Below are positions 1-13,068 of a stretch of DNA of 64,000 nt, piece after piece (within the stretch, counting starts at the first letter, position 1; each line of letters begins with the position of its first letter). Origin of the DNA: Meandrina meandrites (taxonomy: Eukaryota; Cnidaria; Anthozoa; Scleractinia; Meandrinidae). The position numbers and the translations under genes are program-made. The stretch is taken from positions 15,805,661 to 15,869,660 of the forward strand of contig OY855906.1 in assembly GCA_963693305.1 (NCBI GenBank), read 5' to 3'. The notes beneath the pieces were generated by a model. That model was not told where the DNA came from. It saw only the letters and a list, made by a program, of their open reading frames with translations, and did not search any database.

Positions 1-1168
1 ATGTTGTATTTGTGTTGGGTGTACAACCGTTAATTTCAAGCCCTAAATAACATGTACCGGCTAAATAAATATGGACCAAAAAACAGCTAATACAAACAGA
101 ATTCACAGTGTCCGCGGGACAGTTTGTAAACGCTCAGTATTTATTTCAACACTGAATTTTCCTTCAGCTGAAAACGACACGAATTTATTCATTGAAAGTT
201 TTACCCTGCGTGATGCTTTGCAGTTTCGAATTTGCATTGAGAAATATCCTTTCATTCAAGTTAAATTTTTGTCTACAAATTTATTTTTGTGTTTTGTGTG
301 ACTCTCTAATATAGCAAAGAAACAGTGAATTCAATATTAGTTTTTGGCCTCATCCTAGGATAACTTTGCGCTGCATACCGATCCAGGTTGCAAGCCGCAC
401 ACGTCCTGATAAGAATTATGTGCAAATCCAAAAAAAACTGTATTTGGATCGGGGTATATAACAAAACTGATTGTTCTATACCAAGCTGAGCAGACTGATG
501 ATTTTTATACGCCATCCAGTGTTTGAAAACCTCCTATATCGTACAATGCTTACAATTTTACTCAGTGCTTTGATAATTATTAATCTTTGAAACTGGATTA
601 CAATGTAGTAAAAAATATAACAACCATGTTTAAAAAAAAGCTTAGATTCTTTCAGAATTACTTGAATTACTTAGACTGACTCAAACTCTCAAACTTTACA
701 TTATTCGCTCTTTAAACGACGATCGTCTCTTCGATCGCAAAGCCGTGAAATAAAACTATTACGTCACAAAATTCAAAGCTCGATCCATTCCTTCCATTCC
801 AGTGCGCGGTCATTTTGGAAACGTTTTCGTGAAGTCTTTGGAAATCTTCGTAGTTTTTGCTATAGTTCGCGCTTTAAGGCTCAGAAAGAAAAGTTTCTTC
901 TTAAGTTAAGTCAATAATGAGTTCTTCTAGCATTTGGTTGCTTTAAAATCGCGAAAGAAAGAATGTCGAAATTTTGGTTCATTTGACCTTTAACATGGCC
1001 TCATTTGGGGTAAAGGCTTTAGAGTCACGGTGGCAAACCCAACCCAAAACTTCACAGTTGAGAGCACCCCACCCCCTTAAACCAAGCTTTTCTCCCTCCT
1101 GCAAAATGCTTAGACCTAGAAGGAACATTTTGCGTGTATGCTGATAACTTTTTTGTGGTTCTCTTTAG
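1..1168. other. non-coding stretch upstream of first visible SLC9B exon
   Basis: No coding exon was recognised here. The stretch ends in a splice acceptor (TTTAG at about 1164-1168) that opens the SLC9B exon at 1169, so at least its right part is intron. The short ORFs at 71-301 and 306-515 have AT-rich, family-less translations and are taken as chance ORFs. Around 770-870 the sequence is a little richer in CG dinucleotides, but I see no promoter element. Confidence 0.6.
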
Positions 1169-4100
1169 ACCGACGTGGCTCACAACAGACTAGTGATTCT
1201 GCTGTCATTGGCGTTACTCTCTGTGTTCGGCAGTAATGTGGCCAAGTTTTCTGGTGCCGGTGCACTTGGTGTATTAACCATGTCGACTGTGGCTGCATAT
1301 GGATGGACCCAGAATGGAAAGGTACTGTGTATCAACTAACATGAATCAGTGTATAGAGTATAGCATTGAGTATTAGAGGGATTTTCAAATTCTTCTTGTA
1401 TACTTACAAGTTAAAGCATTCTGAAAGTCAATGCATCATCTTGTTGCCATAGGGATATGACATACCAAGCAATTTCCTTACCAAAAAACAAAAACCTGCA
1501 GGATCAGTCACTCATTGCACCCATTGCGTACCTACCTTTCTAGATACTATTTCTAATTTGAAGACAGAATTGTGGCCAAAACCAGGTCTTTCTCCTTCTT
1601 GACTGTTCAGTCAGCCCCCTCTGAATCTCCTTCTCTCATTCTCCTTCCTCAGTTGAGCCTGCTCTTACTTTACATAATTTTTATGTGGTACATGTACATT
1701 GCACAGTATAGCCTGAATTTCAGTTGTCTTCTTTGGCCGCTTGTTCTCAAGAATAAGGGAACAGCAAAGTTGACTGAAACTGAGGCCTTAGACGCTAAAG
1801 ATAGTTTAACCATCCTGTGCATAGAACCTATTTTACCTTGATGCATAAAAAGTTTGGTTGTGAACTCTGTTCCTCTGGACATTCAAGAATGTCTCAAGTT
1901 TGAGTACAGGTATATTTTCCCTTTCGTTCCATCACATTCTCTGCCAAATGAAAGCCCCCCCCCCCCCCCCCCCCAATCAAGTATTGGCATAAAATGGCAT
2001 CATAACCTTGGAGAAAACTATTCAATTTCAAGCTGATTACTATCAGTGTTACTATGCATTCTCGTCCCCATAGCCCTTTTCGCTTCTCTTAGCCAGCAGG
2101 GCCTTGGCACGAGAAAGGAAGGGCTCTGGGGTCATGGGATTTTTTATTTAATTCAAATTTTTTGATTGGCCATTTGAAACAAAGAAATCTTGAGCAGAAG
2201 TAAAAGACGTCATGACTCTCCCATAAAGTTTATAGAAACATCACGACTGCATACATGAGGACCGGAAGTCCTAGAATCTAGGACTAGAAATCCTTTGTCT
2301 CCAGAGCCCTTGGTTTCTCGTGCCAAGGCCCTGCCGGCTAAGAGAAGCGAAAAGGGCTATGGGGACGAGACTGATTACAATGAATACGAAATTATTTTCT
2401 GTTTGTTTGTTTTCAGGCTCCTGTAGCCATGGTGATGTCTCTTGTGTGGCAAGTGTTTGAACCCCTTTTGTTTGGTCTTGTTGGAGCTGAAGTTAGTGTT
2501 GAGTACATGAACACGAAAGTTGTTGGTGAGTTAAATTGTGACATGGGAGTCGTCTTGTAATACATACTTCTAATACTTTTCCCATACCCAGTACTAATCG
2601 CTGAGTTAATCCGGTCCTAGACAAATAAATAATTAGCATTTATATTGCTCAAATTTCATGTAAAAGATATTCTCGAATGCGCGTTACACACAAATATGAA
2701 TCTTTAGAATCCCAACTGGCAGGAGGCTGACTAGTTGGATATTTTACAAAGCGTGGTGGAATTGAGTTCAGGACCACGGAACACAAATCCAGTTAGTGGT
2801 AGGTAGAGAGGACGATTTGAAACCGGAACCTCTGGATTACAAGTCAACCACCCTAACCACTAGACTACTCCACCTTCGGTTAAACTCGCTAATAGCATAA
2901 AAAAGCGCTTAAATTCCAGGCACAAACATGTAACCACTTACAAGAAACATGAGCAAAGCACGGGAAAACGAAATGACTGATAAACCTAACATCTTTACTC
3001 TCACTGTTGCCCTTGTTTGCACATACAGAGCAGGCTTGTCATGTGCAAATGCAAATTCGTTTCCCTGATATTATCAAACAAAGAAAGGTCAGTTATCACT
3101 ATTAAGTGATCACCCTGTTTCGTCAGAAACAGACACTGATTCGTCTAGGCTAGTGTGCGTGCAGAATTAATTCCGCCATTTCCTTCCTGGATGTTCCTAC
3201 ATCCGACTTCGAAGTAAAATAAGAGACGTCTACCCCAATTGCCAATTGCTTTTGGTCAGTGTTTCTCTTGTTACCTGATAGACGAGAGATCCGAAGACTT
3301 CTGAATAACTCGTAAAGCCATGTACTGGCAATACGTTAGAGGCTGATGCAAATTTGAACCCAAGACTTGCCGTGTTTGAAAAGGCATTCAACAAACTGAA
3401 CTAACTTGATACGGTTCATCTTGTGTGTCCGCCTCTGTTTTGGTACGTTAAATGATGTTTACTTTCTTGAAGGTATGGGTATTGCCACTTTGGTCATAAG
3501 TCTGGTCATCCGACTCATCACCACTTACCTTGGTTTGCTTAGAAACGACCTCAACTTGAAAGAGAGATTGTTTATTGCGATAGCATGGCTACCGAAAGCT
3601 ACTGTGCAGGTACGCTTAATAGCAAGAATAGTTTTATACATGAAACATTTCCCTGGATTAAATTGCTGCCTTTGAGACAACCCCCGCGTTCCAATGACTT
3701 TCGTGCAGAATACATGAGACAGGTGCCATATAGTGATCCGAAACGATAACTGTTTTGATACCATGTGATAGAAATTACAGCCAATCAGAATACAGGAAAC
3801 TCGTTTTATATTCGACGGTATTAAACCCAACCTTCCCATCGTGCGCTGGGGCTTTGTTCCCGTCGAAATTTAGGAAGCGTATTTTCTATGGCATGGCATA
3901 CCATGAATATCCCACTTGCCACTTGTATTTTCTTGGTATGCAAACTCGCGTAAAGGCTCGTGTGTATACCGAGAAAATACAAGTGACTCGTGGGATGGTC
4001 GATATTATTATTCCACTATTGCGCCATTTTACCATATTAGGGCAAAGGAACGCGCAAAATATGCCACGTTATTGCACTGTAAAACAGGGCAAAAATACGG

Positions 4101-6314
4101 ACTGAAAGAGGAACGACGAAATGGCTGAACGAAACTTTACTTTTTAGTGGAATAATAAATCCCTTATTCGATGGTTTAATATATAATACGAGCGGACATT
4201 TTGCTCATTGCTCGTATTTTTCCTCGCCCCTTCTGGCTTCGGAAAAATACTACGCAACTCGCAAAATATCCCCGCGTATTATATGTTAAACCATCGAATA
4301 AGGTGTGTATATTTGCTTTCTGTAGCTTAAAGTAACCTCCAAGCCTCATTAAAGGACAGCTCGTTTAGCACACGTAATTCTTGCCCTGCTAATAAGGGGT
4401 CTGAAATTTGACCCGAAAATTTCCGTAGTGTCACAAAGATCCCTGTAGTGTCTGACTGGCTGAAACTCGGTTTTGACAGTTTCGCGCTCAAGTAACAACC
4501 AGTCAGAGACCCCGATGTCATTCGAGTGGGAAATGAAATGGGTACGCGAAAACGTTCGTCTGTGACAGACGCAGAAAAACAGAATAGAGCGCTTTAAAAC
4601 AAAGAAGCATGCATGTTTTAGCTGGCAGCTAGAAGAAGAGTTAGGCTGGTAATTAAGGTAATATCTCAATTGACAAATCCCCAATAGGGCCTTTCAGGGC
4701 CAATGGCTATGTAAATCAGTAAACGCTGAAACAAATTGTTATTTCGAATGCGAAGAACATAGTGAAGAATCCCAACCATTCATTAATAATTTGATTTGTT
4801 TGCGAATAATACAGGCCGCTATTGGTTCTGTGTCGTTAGACATGGCACGGCAGAAAGGCTTCACGGGACAGATCGAGGAAGAGTTTGGAATACAGGTGAA
4901 TTGTTTTTGTACTAATTGTAACAATTGCTTTTGGTCAGTGTTTCTCTTGTTACCTGATAGACGAGAGATCCGAAGACTTCTGAATAACTCGTAAAGCCAT
5001 GTACTGGCAATACGTTAGAGGCTGATGCAAACGTTTCATTTGTCTCATTGAAAACCGTGTGGAATCTCTTTAAGCTAAGGAGTAGAAATGTAGGGTTTTG
5101 GTTCCCACATCGTTTTACGGCTTTTAATGAAGCGATGCTTATGTAAGCTAACAAGCTAACATACCGTATTTTCTCAGATAAACGCCCCCGGCGTTTATTT
5201 CCAAATTGGCCTTGTGGACCTGGCGTTTATTTGAAGCGGCGCGGCGTTTAATCGGGGTCCGGCGTTTATTTACGAAGTGCAGTTTTCTGTCATTTTTTAA
5301 TGCCCTGAATTTACGAGCTCCTTTACTTTTTTCCGAAATCCTAGCCCTTTTTTTACTTACCAAAACCAACTTTTCTCCCCCTCCTAAAGGAATAGGCGCT
5401 GATATTGCCATAGGTGACCCTTTACTTAAGTAGATTCCAAGACGAATAGGGATTTCCGAACAGATACTCTAACGAATAAATCCGTGCAGGTGTCTTTGAT
5501 TCTAGTTGCTCCAAATGCATGGTCCATTTGAAATCCAGTTTCTCTACTTCGTAGGAGAGCTCAATTTATAAGGGGGAAACAGAAACCTTTATTTTCTAAA
5601 GGTCCAAGACATGGTTCGCTCAGCACCCCTAAACTGAATTGTTAAGGTTCAAAAAGTGAATGTCCTCAACTTGGGCTTGTGACACAGAAAATTTGAGTTC
5701 CGCATCGAACCTCTTACCTCACAACTAGATTTTTAAAAATACTTGTGTCTGGTTGAAAGCCTGTTAAGCCTCTTGTACCAAGGCTGACCGATGGCCAAAT
5801 GGTTAGTGCCCTGGACTCCAGATCGAGCTATCTGGGTTCAAGCCCTGACCGGGTCACTGCGTTCTGTCCTCATAGTGCCTCTCTCCACCCAGGTGTATAA
5901 ATGGGTACCGGCGAAATAATGCTGAGGCGTAACCCTGCGATGGACTAGCATCCCATCCAGAGGTGTTTGGGGGATAAGAAATACTCCTAGTCGCTTAATG
6001 CTACGACAACCGTGATAAGCTCCGGCCTGATGGGTTTCTTAGGCCTGAACACAGACTTTAGCTACCTTAACCTACCGAATTGATAAAACTGCAAGAGCAC
6101 ATTATACATCTTCGTATGTTTATGATAGATTCTGACCATCGCTGTTCTGGGAATTCTCATCACTTCCCCCGTCGGAGCCATAGGGATTGTTTTGGCTGGA
6201 CCAAGAATGTTAGAACGCAGTCTTCCTCAAGAAGTAGAAGTAGATGGCGATCTCAAGGATTCTTGTGAATCTCCGCTAAAAGCAGAGAGCAGATTCATAG
6301 AAAGTACTGTCTAA
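1169..6314 (+). CDS. SLC9B2-like: Sodium/hydrogen exchanger 9B (NHA2-type), C-terminal exons
   Basis: C-terminal 221 residues of a cation/proton antiporter of the CPA2 family (SLC9B, NHA), which exchanges Na+ or Li+ for H+ across membranes. Exons: 1169-1321, 2417-2525, 3473-3609, 4815-4895 and 6129-6314; every junction is GT-AG and the phases (0, 1, 0, 0) keep one frame to the TAA at 6312-6314. The exons give successive hydrophobic helices: RLVILLSLALLSVFGSNVA, then APVAMVMSLVWQVFEPLLFG, then a segment ending IAIAWLPKATVQ, then AAIGSVSLDMA, and last ILTIAVLGILITSPVGAIG followed by a short polar tail. The order and the WLPKATVQAA-to-LITSP spacing are those I know for SLC9B proteins. The N-terminal half, including the ion-binding Asp pair of the family, lies before the window. 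Introns carry a SINE, foldback elements and a duplicated 110-bp block. SLC9B1 versus SLC9B2 cannot be separated here. Confidence 0.9.
2060..2370. mobile_element. Foldback/MITE-like element with about 57-bp inverted ends
   Basis: The left end (2060-2116) and right end (2314-2370) are inverted copies, starting TCTCGTCCCCATAGCCC and ending in its complement, with one or two mismatches. The 200-bp centre has no ORF. The motif CTGATTAC occurs at 2033-2040 and immediately after the right end at 2371-2378. It could be a target duplication, but 19 bases separate the left copy from the palindrome. Lies in the first visible SLC9B intron. Confidence 0.75.
2620..2878 (-). repeat. tRNA-derived SINE-like repeat
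   Basis: Read on the minus strand from about 2878, the sequence starts with a tRNA-like head: a box-A-like TAGTCTAGTGGTTAGG and a box-B-like GGTTTCAAATC, about 40 bases apart. It is followed by an unrelated body of about 180 bases ending in an AT-rich tail near 2620-2640. This is the architecture of a tRNA-derived SINE. Family name not known to me. Confidence 0.6.
3243..3352 (+). repeat. 110-bp direct repeat, copy 1
   Basis: Bases 3243-3352 recur without any mismatch that I can find at 4922-5031, 1,679 bp downstream. Copy 1 is in the intron before the third visible SLC9B exon, copy 2 starts 27 bases after the fourth. The unit begins CAATTGCTTTTGGTCAGTG and ends GGCTGATGCAAA. No ORF or tRNA-like structure. 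Confidence 0.9.
4162..4303. mobile_element. Small palindromic element (MITE-like), 142 bp
   Basis: A 29-bp left end starting CCTTATTCGATGGTTTAA is repeated inverted at 4275-4303 with one mismatch. The centre has no ORF. The right end motif (ACCATCGAATAAGGTGTGTATATT) has a diverged relative near 34316-34340, so this is a dispersed family. Confidence 0.75.
4922..5031 (+). repeat. 110-bp direct repeat, copy 2
   Basis: Second copy of the block at 3243-3352, same orientation, apparently identical. Flanks differ on both sides, so the duplicated unit has sharp edges. Confidence 0.9.
5780..6070 (+). repeat. tRNA-derived SINE, about 290 bp
   Basis: The head carries box A-like TGGCCAAATGGTTAGTG and box B-like GGGTTCAAGCC, followed by a body with CACCCAGGTGTATAAATGGG, CATCCCATCCAG and ACTCCTAGTCGCTTAATGCT. 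The same blocks occur in the same order, diverged, on the minus strand at 27925-28185. Two copies in opposite orientation with shared head and body support a real SINE family. The copy ends about 60 bases before the last SLC9B exon. Confidence 0.8.
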
Positions 6315-8864
6315 AATTGCTTTTTGATTGGATCTCTCCGAGAAGACAATCTAGGAACCCAGTGATGTCACGGCTATAATAATTCTTCATGTAAAAAAAA
6401 AATATTAAAAGAATGCATAGCTAGTTAGCTCAAAGCTAACTACAGGCATGCATACCATTCGAAGAGAGGATACAACTGTTCCAATAAACGTACCGCAGTT
6501 AATAGTTCCATCTGGTGCCGTAACCCCCGCTCGACCATGATGCCTCCTGAAGTATATGTTGCTTACAGATAAAAAAGATATAATAATATACATACAATAA
6601 TTCGTACAAATACAAAACCTTTTTTAATCAAAGTATTTACATATTTGATGCACCATTTTGCTGATTTGGTGAGCTATGTAATATATCATTGAGGAAAAAA
6701 TGTGCTGCTTTCGTGACATAAGAAGAATTCACATTTATCATATCCAAACGTTTTAACAAACGTTTTATACAATTTTTAAAAGCATGAACTATCTCCTACA
6801 GTAGCTATTTTCATGTCATAGGCGGATTCGGCTAACGTGTTCACAGCCTTGTTGCCTCCCAATTCAGGTCAGGTGATGAATGATTTGGGAAGGTACGATA
6901 ATTGTGCAATTGCATTGCTTATAAGCTCCCCTCCCCGATTATAGGCTCATCTACCTGAAAACAAAACATTAATAGCCGTTATAAGCCCCCCTCCCCCCCT
7001 CCCTCTGCTGGATGACAGTACTGAACAGGGCTAAATGTTGCTTTATTTTGACTTTTTAACTAAAAACGTATTTCAATCGACACTGCTGTGGCTCGCTTCA
7101 AAACGTTTTTTTTTCTAGCCCCTCCGTTTATAAGCCCACCCCAAACCCCTTATGAAGTGATCTTATGTCCGAACAGAACAATTGTAACCTCCCAAATGAC
7201 TCACCACGTGATCTGAATTGGGTGACAGCAAGGATGTGAACAGGTTAGCTGAATCCGTCTATTTAAAAGTGACTCTAAACTTATATAGTTAAGGATTATT
7301 TAAAATAAATCATTGATAAAAACAGAGAAAATAACAATTTCAAATCGTGCTACCGTTTATACAGTCATTATACGGCACTCGTTCCGTGCTGTGTTGTCGT
7401 ATGATTCCCGACCTTGTAAATAATAATTCCTTAACCCTTTCATTCCGAATAAAGCTGTTCCCCTGTCTGCTGGACAATCTAATGATATTGTTAAAGTTGA
7501 TCGTGTTTGGAAATGAAGTGTTAACTCACCTCTGACTAAAACACATGTTCTGTGCCCGTTGTTATTGTATGAAGCGATTTTACATGTACATGTTTTTTCA
7601 AGATTCGTTTGCTGTCGCCACGTTATGATTGTCAGCAGCGAAAAACGCGGTTGTTAGAAGTTTTGAACTTCAAAGTTCCTCTGTTACGTTTGAATATTCA
7701 GTTTTGCCAAGTACCATATTTGGAAGCATGAAGAGTTTGTATGCGAATACTTTATACACGTAAGGCCCAGTAATACGGGAACATTTTTGTTCAACTTGTC
7801 TCGCAACAGTGTTGCATAGCGTAATGCATATGTATGCTATAGTTTTAGTACATTGTTGCGCTCAGGGCTCCCATTGATAACAGACAGCTTTTTGCATCTG
7901 AAGGGGCTACCCTGAGCGGTATAAATCAATAAAGGTTCTTTGTCTTGTCTTGTCTTGAAAGAGTTGTTGCTCGTATTACTACCACGTGCTCAACTTGTCT
8001 CGAAACAAATTTCAGTGCTGCAAGTTGAAAAAAATTTGTTGCAAAAAGTAGAACTCGGTTATACCTTGCAACATGTTGCTGCAACCTGCAGCACTGAAAT
8101 TTGTTGCGAGACAAGTTGAGCACGCGGTAGTAATACGGGCTACAACTCGTTCAACTTGTAATGCAACAGTGTTGCGAGACAAGCTGAACAAAAATGTTGC
8201 CCGTATTACTGGGCGTTGATGACACACGCAACAACATTTTCTTGAATTTCGACCTGAACGCTATAAATTATTTACCGAAACTAAAGAAATTCATTAAGAG
8301 TCTCCAAGTGAAGTTCTCCAGACTACTGAATGACAATGAAACAGAAGAATTTAACCGAATTTAACTTTGTCCAACCAAGTTGAAGTATAATCAAAAACAA
8401 GATTGCGCCATATAGCGCGAGCTGTGAGTTTAATCCAAATATTGCAATTTTGATTGGTTAATATTTTTCTCGTGACTTTCTAAATATGTTACTTAATGGC
8501 TTTGTACAACACGAATCATAGGGAGTTACACGTTTCAACTCTTGTGGGTTTCTACCTTAAGCTAATCACCTTTTTGCATTGACATTCTCAGTTTCATTCT
8601 ATGCCTACACCTTAAGAGATGACATACTGCTGGACGTTTATAGTAGTCCCTTCTAAACCTTGTTCTCAGGCCTTTTCACTGGGCTCTTCAGCATGGAGCC
8701 GGAACCCTACTTTGACCAGCAACGTCACCGACTCAGGCTCCAGGTTTTTCAAACTACCAGCAAATCCAGAGCTTCTAGGCTCGACTGGATCATAACACGT
8801 TATGAAAACTGAGCTCTCACCGCAATAGTACTAGGACTACACTATAATACAATGTCAATTTTGT
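6315..8864. other. Intergenic stretch between SLC9B and the VWA7-like gene
   Basis: Tail-to-tail spacing of 2.5 kb. It holds TATAAGCCCC-rich repeat fragments at about 6915-7160, related to copies at 43967-44053 and 49420-49690, and the foldback element at 7764-8214. An AATAAA at 6485-6490 could serve SLC9B. No coding exon recognised. Confidence 0.6.
7764..8214. mobile_element. Foldback element with nested insertion and nested palindrome
   Basis: The outer ends are about 50-bp inverted repeats beginning GCCCAGTAATACGGG and ending CCCGTATTACTGGGC; both contain CTCGCAACAGTGTTGC or its complement. A second inverted pair built from the same ACTTGTCTCG motif lies inside (about 7985-8030 and 8085-8130). 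Between them, 7866-7964 resembles the 3' end of a retroelement, ending in AATAAAGG and four CTTGT-type pentamers, and looks inserted into the left arm. Confidence 0.7.
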
Positions 8865-11800
8865 CTACGCGTATCTGTTAGCAATCACTTCGTCAAAGTT
8901 ATGGTGCTGATGCTGGTTTCTAGTTCCAAGATTTCTATTCATACGTTTCTTTGCCCGTTTCTTTGAACCGAGATTTATTCTGAAAATCAACAAAAAAGTA
9001 AAAAGAAGGACTGAAAAAGTGACCCCGCCGATGATCAAAATAACTTGCCATTTTTCAAGGCCTTTTTCCTTTAAGTCTTCGTTCTCCAAGTCATCTTTCT
9101 TAAACGGAGGTTTACGACCGATAGTTACTGCCAACGAGAAGATGTTCAACTGTTTGATGTCGGCGTTGTGCGACGCAGGCGTTGCCGTGACATTGACTTG
9201 CGTGACAGTGCCGGGAGAGGTGTCTAGCTGAGAAGTCAGAATCAGAAGGCAAGACATGGTATGATTTGTTTCGAGAGATACTGGGGATGGTTGAACTCTG
9301 CCAGTAATCAAAGATGAGTCAGCAAGTACCTGGGAAAATTAAATTACAGATATGAAAGTTAAAGACGTTGAACGGTTGTGTTCAATGCTCACCAAAGCCA
9401 AAATAAAGTCTAAAAACAAATGTATTAGCTTGCATTCCTTTTGACTGTGCGGTTATTTCGAACAAAGCATAGAAAGAACTTAGAGGTGAAATGGAAGTTT
9501 TCGACTTAAGTACATATAAAAAATTTCCAATTAAAAGAAACTATGTCCACGCTCAAGAAAAGTTACATTGCGGGACTCTGATTGAGCCATTTACATTAGG
9601 GCCACAGAAGCCAATCAGATTGGTGATCAATAAAGATTCAACCAGAGATATTTTCTCTCGAGCGCTGTGAGTAGCGCAGAGTAGGATTAATGTTAATCCA
9701 TCGGAATTTTGGAGACTTATTTGATTTTGCAAGATAGTATTCCTTCCAAGGCCAAGGATTAAGCCGCCAAGTCAACAGAGATGGACAGTTTCAATCATTT
9801 CCTTCGACATGATTTCCAAGCATACAAGGGGTAACAACAACAAACAACCTACAAGACTATAAACTCACGTTAAAAGTGAAGGTTTCAACCGTTGCCAAAT
9901 TCTTCACTGTAAAGTTAACCTCTAAACTCTCTCCAGGTCTTATAGACAGATAATTGACGGATACAACAGCCTCCAATCGTATGTGTTTCACAGCTGAGGT
10001 GGTGGGTAATTCCTCGGTCAATACAGATACCTGAATATCAAATAATGTCACTTCTTTGATGTTCACCGTATCTGATTGTGATACAGCCTTAACGGCCAAC
10101 TTCTCAAGCTCGCTGGTCTCACCACGTGACGCAATAACCACGTAACCGTCAGCAGTCGCATTTGTATCGAGAGCGAGGCTGAAGGGAATGACGTAACTGA
10201 GGAATGGAGCCGTCTTAGTAACGTCAAAAATAAAGGACCCTTTGGAGCCGAGGTTGGTGAGTGTAAAAGGGACCTTTGTGGTCTCCCCAGGGCGAAGGGA
10301 CACAACTGTGGTGCTCGGTTTGGCACTAAAGGACACAATATCGGGGACAAGGCTCACGGAACAAGTTCCCATGTTTCCTACGAGGTCGAGACCGACGAAG
10401 ACAACTTTGGGTTGGCAACAGTTGGATGTGAATGATGCTGCGATGCTCGTGTTGACTACACCTTGATTGAAAGCAGCGACTGACAGATTGACAAGAAAAA
10501 AAGAACACCATTAACAAACGTGAGTTAGCTAGAAACATTTCAGGCTGTTGCTGAAAGCGTCCAATCATCATTTCAACTGTAGACATAAGCTTTACAACAA
10601 CAAGGTTTATTTGAACTGCAAATTACTAGTAAGAACTTAAACAATAAATAAATTAAAAATACATTCAGTTGCTGGTCACCCAAAATAACTAAAGAGCTAA
10701 ACTAGTTGGGTGACCACATTTATTAATTTAAAGTAAATATTAGTATTTAGTATTGATTGATCAAAATTTCTCAAATGAGCCCATTACAAATGGAAGCAAA
10801 TGCTAAAAGAAAGTTTCTCTGCCGGTTGACATGCTATTTACGGAGCAAAAACCTGCATGTCGGTACATAAGACCCCAAAAGGGCGGGATATTGGGGGTTG
10901 CTGAACACCGTGTTAAAAAAAAAAATCGGAAAATCCCGCAATTTCATAGTCTGTATAGCTGGCGGATTCGTTGACACGAGAGCAAAAATAGAAGCAAAAA
11001 TGAGCCGTTGGGCTGTCGAAATTGTAGATTAAAATGTGTGACAAAATAAGGCTGCTTCAGGTTGCTTCCGAAACGAACAGAAACGTCTAAAAATGGTCAG
11101 ATAGTGAAGGACACGTTTTTATACCGATTATCGTCGACCAAAATGCAAAGAAAACGTATCCCGCATGCCCGGGCCGGCATGTTTGCATTGGAGAATACCA
11201 CAAAACCGCAATTCAAGATTATAGAGAGGTTAAGCTTCACGTTTGTTTTTCCCGCGAACGGCAAAAAAGCAACTTTTGCCGTTTGCCCTTTATCGCCTAG
11301 TACGTCAAAGTGAGTAGTTTCGTGTTTGGTGTGAGTCAGTAACTTGTTTTTCATTTTTCTGATGGATTTATTCACTGATTAGAAAAAAGAAGCAGAATCA
11401 GCATCACTCTGACGTTTGCCGTTAGAACGTGAAGCTTAAACTCTCTTATAATTACCGAAATACCGCATGAATAATTGGCCACTACCGCAGTACTGCAAAC
11501 CCCAACGTCCCCCTCCAGTAGACCAGGTTGACAAGGTAGCTTTATTTTACAACTGTATCTACGAACCTTAAAAGGAGCACTGGAGAAAACATTTCTATCA
11601 ATCTTCAGAGAGGTGGGTGGTGGGGGAAGGCTAATCAAGGTATTTTGCTTACCCGTGAGAGTTCCATTACGATTTTCTCGTGAAGTAATGGACAAGAGTC
11701 CTTCACCGACGTCAGTGAAACTTACATCCGCGAACCACGCACTTGACACGCACTCCGGTCTGCCGTACACTCCTGCGCATGATCCACGCTGTTTTGTCAC

Positions 11801-13013
11801 GTTACACGATGGCGGAGATAGGTCTGGGTCCTGTTGATGTTAAACACTGGTTACATTTGGATCATGTAAGTCATACCAAGAAAATACAGGGGGAAATATC
11901 TTTCGGAAAACACCGCCTACGGTGCTTATCCCCACGTTTATTTATTCATTTAATGCTATGATTGGTTAGCGGTAGGTGAATTAATCGTTAGGATTAATTG
12001 TTATTATAGCCAAACAAATGTGTTGTCTTTCAGGAATTTTTTTCTCTCCTTTCAATCCTAAAACTAGTGTCTTTAAATAAGATAAAATAAATAAAATATT
12101 ATTCATGGCTTTCTCTCGCAATATACTACAAATACCATATAAACAAACTTGTTTTGCCAATTTTCAATTTCATTAGAGTCTTATCCATTCCTTTCTATCC
12201 CAGTTCAGTTACTCACCTTTGAAGCCACAGTAACAAACAAAACCATGAAATTAACAAGTTGGGTGAAGACCGAATTCTGTGATGCGAATACCGTGACAGT
12301 GCTTGTCACGCCATAAGCTGCGTTACTGGGAGCAAGCAGGGAAACTCCAAGGGTAAGCGTGTCATTCTTTCCTAAAGTGCCTTGGTCCGGGTTGATGCTG
12401 TTAAAATAGCTTAGATCATCTGATGCTTTGAAATATAACGTCTGCGTGTCCCCAGAATTTTCAACATTGATTTCCAATTCCAATGCTTCTCCCGGGAAAA
12501 TAACGTTCGATTTGTTGCTGTTGTCTACATTTTGGGAAAGCTTAACATCGCCAAGAGTGAACAAGGTTGGTTTAACGCGCTGAAAACGAGCTCCACTTGT
12601 GTCAAATCCTGCAACTTTAAGTCTGAATCTGTCTGCGGAAGGAATAAACGTGACGTAAAAGGAATTCTGGTAAAATCCTTCTCCTTGTGTAATGTTGAAG
12701 GTTTCGAGGTCTGTTCCATTGACGCTAACAAGAATTAAATTACTGACTTCGTCGATGCCTTGTCCAACAAAATCCAATGTGAGCAACAGCATTTGTCCTG
12801 TAATAAGTTAAGAAAACGACGAGGAAGGTTGCTTGCACATTATTTGTTTACTGCAAATGTTTTTCTCATCCTCTGGGTCACCAATTCCCACTTTGGACAA
12901 AGCAAATCCTTGTGAAAAAAGCGTGGTTTACATGTGGGACCAATGTAAGCAAAAACGCAACCGATCTCCCTGAGTTCTTTGTTGTTGACTGACTGACTGA
13001 CTGACTGACTGAC

Positions 13014-13068
<55 letters not shown>

